Of a stretch of 9,838 bases of DNA, positions 7,070 through 9,838 are shown piece after piece. Every line of letters starts with the position of its first letter. The stretch's first letter is position 1. Under the pieces are notes generated by a model. It saw only the letters and a list, made by a program, of their open reading frames with translations, was not told the origin of the DNA and did not search any database. The DNA is from an uncultured Eubacteriales bacterium (lineage in GTDB: Bacteria; Bacillota; Clostridia; Lachnospirales; Lachnospiraceae), in NCBI GenBank assembly GCA_949286775.1, contig CASEDW010000204.1, forward strand, positions 1 to 9,838. The letters are read 5' to 3'. The position numbers and the translations under genes are program-made.

Positions 7070-8443
7070 CATAAACATATGGATCATTTTGTCATAAATA
7101 GCTGAGAATGGCTCATATCTCATAGGCAGATCAAGCCATGTTTTTTTATCTACGATGCTCTTTATGTGAGAGAATGTCATAAATCCGGCTTTTCCATGGT
7201 AAGAACCCATTCCGCTGGCGCCGACGCCTCCGAAAGGAAGATTCGAAGAAGCGAGATGAATAATCGTATCGTTTATGCATCCGCCGCCGTATTGAACGCG
7301 CTCTGTGATTGTCTTGACGGTTTCTTTTTTAGATGTAAACAGATAAAGAGCAAGCGGAGAATCCATCGAATTGATCTTGGAGATTACGTCTTCAAGGTTT
7401 TCATATTCGATGATCGGCAGTATCGGGCCGAAGATTTCTTCCTTCATCACTGCGTCGTCGAAAGTAACGTTATCCATGACTGTAGGCTCTATCTGAAGAG
7501 TGGCAGGATTGCATTTGCCGCCGTGCACTACTTTGTTCGGATCGATAAGAGCGCGCAGTCTTTCAAAATGTTTTTCATTTACTATCTTGCCGTAATAATC
7601 GGCCGACATCGGATCGGCGCTGTATTGTTTGACGATCTGTTCTTTGAGTTCCTTGATAAACATCTTTTTGATGTGTTTTTCGCAGAAAACATAATCAGGG
7701 GCAACGCATGTCTGACCAAGATTTAAGAATTTTCCGAAAACTATACGTTTAGCCGCGAGAGGGATATCGGCGTCTCTTGTGACGATGACAGGGCTTTTTC
7801 CGCCGAGCTCAAGCGTAACCGGCGTGAGGTTTTCAGAAGCTTTGCGCATAACCTCCTGACCGACAGCCTTGCTTCCGGTGAAAAAGATATAGTCGAATTT
7901 CTGGTTTAAAAGCGCGGTGTTTTCGGCACGGCCGCCGGTGATAACGCAGATATATTTTTCAGGAAAGAGCTCTTTCATCATGTCTCTGATGGCTTTGCTG
8001 GTGCTTGGTGAGTAAGCACTCGGCTTTACAACAGCAGTATTTCCAGCGGCGATCGAGTCGATGAGCGGTCCCATAGTGAGGAGGAACGGATAGTTCCAGG
8101 GGCTCATTATGAGAGTCACGCCGTACGGACAGGGCTTTTTGTAACTTCTTGAAACGTACTGGTGAATCGGAGTCGGAACTCTTTTTTCAGCCGCGTAAGA
8201 TCTGATGTGCTTTAATATATGAGTAAGTTCAGAGAGGATGAGTCCGATCTCTACCATATAAGATTCGAAGTGGCTTTTGCCAAGATCCGCTTTGAGGGCG
8301 GAGGCGATCGTATGCTCATTTTCTTTAATGTATTTTCTCATTTTATAAAGAGCTTTCATTCTGTTTTCAACAGGTATCGTAACTCCTGTATGGAAAAATG
8401 CACGCTGTTTATCTACAATTTTTTTGATTTCTGATTCGTTCAT
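7064..8443 (-). CDS. NAD(P)-dependent aldehyde dehydrogenase, ALDH3-like
   Basis: 459 residues, matching the short class-3 aldehyde dehydrogenases (most other ALDHs are about 480-500). These enzymes oxidise aldehydes to carboxylic acids with NAD(P)+ through a cysteine thioester. Visible motifs are SPWNYP (residues 114-119, N117 stabilising the oxyanion), VVKPS (138-142, cofactor-binding lysine), FFTGS (187-191, cofactor loop), LELGGKSP (211-218, general base E212), GQTC (243-246, catalytic C246), EEIFGP (335-340) and a C-terminal NLPFGGVGASG (401-411). Nothing essential is missing. The start follows AGGAG (8450-8454 on the opposite strand) at 6-nt spacing. It is the second gene of an operon, 26 nt after the iron alcohol dehydrogenase, so the aldehyde is probably shared between them. 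The chain length of the substrate cannot be read. It does not resemble CoA-acylating aldehyde dehydrogenases such as those of ethanol or propanediol pathways. Confidence 0.95.
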   Translation of the reverse strand: MNESEIKKIVDKQRAFFHTGVTIPVENRMKALYKMRKYIKENEHTIASALKADLGKSHFESYMVEIGLILSELTHILKHIRSYAAEKRVPTPIHQYVSRSYKKPCPYGVTLIMSPWNYPFLLTMGPLIDSIAAGNTAVVKPSAYSPSTSKAIRDMMKELFPEKYICVITGGRAENTALLNQKFDYIFFTGSKAVGQEVMRKASENLTPVTLELGGKSPVIVTRDADIPLAAKRIVFGKFLNLGQTCVAPDYVFCEKHIKKMFIKELKEQIVKQYSADPMSADYYGKIVNEKHFERLRALIDPNKVVHGGKCNPATLQIEPTVMDNVTFDDAVMKEEIFGPILPIIEYENLEDVISKINSMDSPLALYLFTSKKETVKTITERVQYGGGCINDTIIHLASSNLPFGGVGASGMGSYHGKAGFMTFSHIKSIVDKKTWLDLPMRYEPFSAIYDKMIHMFMK

Positions 8444-8469
8444 GAGTATCTCCTGTAAATGTTGTTGGT

Positions 8470-9669
8470 TTATTCCATAATTAAATAATAGAATTTTTCA
8501 AGGCGTTTAGCGTCCATAAGCACAGGCACGGGATAAAGAGGATTGGCTTCTTTGTCAGCGATCTGCGCGAGACGGGGAATGTCATTTACTTTTATACCTT
8601 TGATTTTGTTTCCGATAGAAAATTTTTGCTGCATATCCTTTATCGCGGCGATAAATTTTGCCGATGCCACAGAGGGTTCTGTCCATGGCGTGGCGAGTCC
8701 GGCTGCCATCGCGAGGTCATGAAGCTTTTTGTCTACTGCTGAGCCGTATTCTTCTAAGACATAAGGAAGAATGACTGCGTTCGCGTAACCGTGAGCTATA
8801 TTATATTCGCCGCCGAGGGAATGAGCCACTGCGTGCACATATCCCACATATGATTCTGAAAACGCGCATCCGGCATAAAAAGAAGCTTTAAGCATATTTG
8901 CACGCGCTTTTATGTTGTCGCCGTGAAATACTGCTGTTTCGAGATTTTCAAAAATGAGTTTTACAGCCATGATCGCGTCTTTTCTTGTCGCGTGAGTCGT
9001 TGAATTTCCTATATACGCTTCAACGGCATGCGTAAGTGCGTCCATTCCTGTTGTGGCAGTTACAAAAGGAGGGAGGGAGAGAGTAACTCTCGGGTCAAGC
9101 ACAGCATATTTAGGAATAAGAGGGAAATCCATGATCGCGTATTTATATCGTGATTTTGAATCGACTATAACGGCCGCGAGAGTGGCTTCGCTTCCTGTAC
9201 CGGCTGTTGAAGGAACAGCAATCAGAAGAGGAATTCTTCGTCCTACTTTTAATATTCCCTTCATATCGCCTAATGATTTGTCGGGATTTGCAAGGCGGGC
9301 TCCTACGGCTTTTGCGCAGTCCATGCTGGAACCGCCGCCGAATCCTATAAGCGCCTGGCAATTGTTATGTGTATACATTTTAAGCGCTTCCGAGACATTT
9401 TCCGTTGTCGGATTCGGAACAGTTTTGTCATATATGGCATAGTGTATATTTTTCTTTTTTAATGCGTGCTCAAGGCGTTTTGTAAGACCGAAAGACATTA
9501 TGGTCTTGTCTGTAACAATCAAAACGCTGTCGCAGTGATTTTTGATAAGCACGTCAGGAATCTGTTTCACATCGTTGAGGATTTTAGGATTCCTGTAGGG
9601 CAGTATAGGCAGGGCAAGTTTAAAACATGACTGAAAAGCTCTGCAGTAAATTTTTTTCGCGATAAACAT
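8470..9669 (-). CDS. Iron-containing alcohol dehydrogenase
   Basis: 399 residues, normal for group III metal-dependent alcohol dehydrogenases, which interconvert alcohols and aldehydes or ketones with NAD(P)(H). The cofactor loop GGGSSMD is at residues 111-117 and PSTAGTGSE at 153-161. The metal site is complete: D210 and H214 in TGMDALTHAVEAY, H279 and H283 in VHAVAHSLGG, and H293 in NIAHG, with the spacing seen in FucO-type enzymes. The C-terminal DIPRLAQIADKEANPLYPVP stretch is the usual family ending. The ATG is chosen because AAGGAG (9677-9682, opposite strand) stands 7 nt upstream. The N-terminal KLALPILPYRNPKIL segment is, as I recall, common in a clostridial subfamily. It is the first gene of a two-gene operon with the aldehyde dehydrogenase and is transcribed from the promoter at 9725-9753. 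In fermenters such enzymes often work as reductases that reoxidise NAD(P)H; the substrate here is unknown. Confidence 0.95.
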   Translation of the reverse strand: MFIAKKIYCRAFQSCFKLALPILPYRNPKILNDVKQIPDVLIKNHCDSVLIVTDKTIMSFGLTKRLEHALKKKNIHYAIYDKTVPNPTTENVSEALKMYTHNNCQALIGFGGGSSMDCAKAVGARLANPDKSLGDMKGILKVGRRIPLLIAVPSTAGTGSEATLAAVIVDSKSRYKYAIMDFPLIPKYAVLDPRVTLSLPPFVTATTGMDALTHAVEAYIGNSTTHATRKDAIMAVKLIFENLETAVFHGDNIKARANMLKASFYAGCAFSESYVGYVHAVAHSLGGEYNIAHGYANAVILPYVLEEYGSAVDKKLHDLAMAAGLATPWTEPSVASAKFIAAIKDMQQKFSIGNKIKGIKVNDIPRLAQIADKEANPLYPVPVLMDAKRLEKFYYLIME

Positions 9670-9724
9670 ATGGAATCTCCTTTTTATGTTTATTTATTAA
9701 AATAAAAAACTTTCGAACTTAATT

Positions 9725-9753
9725 ATTATATATAAGAAAATAAGCAAAAACAA
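9725..9753 (-). promoter_or_regulatory. Sigma-A promoter of the alcohol/aldehyde dehydrogenase operon
   Basis: Read on the - strand, TTGTTT (9748-9753) is followed after exactly 17 nt by a perfect TATAAT (9725-9730). The predicted start is near 9718, giving a leader of about 50 nt before the alcohol dehydrogenase ATG with AAGGAG in place. The surroundings are strongly AT-rich. A half-site TTGTGAA (9765-9771, - strand) lies just upstream of the -35, but no partner half is present. Confidence 0.65.
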
Positions 9754-9766
9754 GAAACTAAATCTT

Positions 9767-9819
9767 CACAAAAAAAGTTTAAAAAAGTTGTTGACATCTG
9801 ATAATGGAAGTGGTATCTT
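9767..9819 (+). promoter_or_regulatory. Strong outward promoter with UP-like A-tracts, edge of window
   Basis: TTGACA (9791-9796, perfect -35), a 17-nt spacer and TATCTT (9814-9819) preceded by TGG (9811-9813), i.e. an extended -10. Directly upstream is a near-perfect tandem 10-mer, AAAAAAGTTT (9771-9780) and AAAAAAGTTG (9781-9790), placing two A-tracts one helical turn apart where an UP element binds the alpha subunit of RNA polymerase. Predicted start is near 9825-9826. The transcript begins with about GGAGCTGTCGCGAGAA and leaves the window, so its gene is unknown. Such promoters are typical of rRNA, tRNA or other highly expressed units. Confidence 0.72.
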
Positions 9820-9838
9820 AATGGAGCTGTCGCGAGAA

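Noticed and set aside
7166..7726. 186-codon open frame on the + strand opposite the aldehyde dehydrogenase.
   Set aside because: It lies wholly antisense to a gene with complete catalytic motifs, has no clear ribosome binding site, and its composition (rich in Phe, Arg, His and Ile) is what mirrored codons produce.
9711..9717. TTCGAA palindrome near the predicted start of the alcohol dehydrogenase transcript as an operator.
   Set aside because: The symmetry does not extend beyond 6 bp, so it is too short to support a binding-site claim.
9754..9771. Possible Rex (redox repressor) operator upstream of the alcohol dehydrogenase promoter: TTGTGAA on the - strand.
   Set aside because: Only one half-site matches. 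The partner position reads TAGTTTC instead of TTAACAA or TTCACAA, and the site lies upstream of the -35 rather than over the promoter.
1..9838. Mobile elements, CRISPR arrays, tRNA or rRNA genes, and prophage genes.
   Set aside because: No transposase or integrase, no spaced direct repeats, no recognisable tRNA cloverleaf or rRNA segment, and nearly all of the window is occupied by intact chromosomal-type genes.

Overview
The window looks like chromosomal DNA of a Gram-positive anaerobe of the class Clostridia, most likely the family Lachnospiraceae. The reasons are the moderate-to-low GC content, the AGGAG-type ribosome binding sites, frequent ATA and AGA codons, the presence of two protein families that I associate with Lachnospiraceae (DUF5717- and DUF5716-like), and an MEP-pathway isoprenoid gene. 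The placement is inference from gene content, not from a phylogenetic marker.

Left part (1-7002, all + strand): six tightly spaced genes, with gaps of 3 to 18 nt, look like one operon or part of one. The first is the 3' part of a large helical-repeat protein (DUF5717-like, cut by the window edge). The second is a 413-residue protein with the layout of an Hsp70 nucleotide-binding domain plus a beta substrate-binding domain, but with eroded phosphate-binding loops and no helical lid (DUF5716-like). The third is a small two-TPR protein. Housekeeping genes follow: ribonuclease Z (rnz), the t6A37 tRNA-modifying enzyme tsaD, and the isoprenoid gene ispD. rnz and tsaD both act on tRNA; ispD has no obvious link to it.

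Middle (7003-7063): a short convergent intergenic region holds one large imperfect stem-loop with T-rich tracts on both sides. It probably terminates both the left operon and the operon arriving from the right.

Right part (7064-9669, - strand): a two-gene operon, read in the order iron-dependent alcohol dehydrogenase then ALDH3-like aldehyde dehydrogenase. Together they could interconvert an alcohol, its aldehyde and the acid with NAD(P)(H). The substrate cannot be read from the sequence. A sigma-A promoter (TTGTTT-17-TATAAT) lies just upstream on the - strand.

Right edge (9670-9838): an AT-rich divergent intergenic region. Besides the alcohol dehydrogenase promoter it contains a very strong-looking rightward promoter (phased A-tracts, TTGACA, 17-nt spacer, extended -10) whose product lies beyond the window.

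The most interesting part is the solenoid / Hsp70-like / TPR cassette at 1-4328. It looks like an uncharacterised chaperone-like or scaffold module. The rest of the window is ordinary metabolism and RNA processing.
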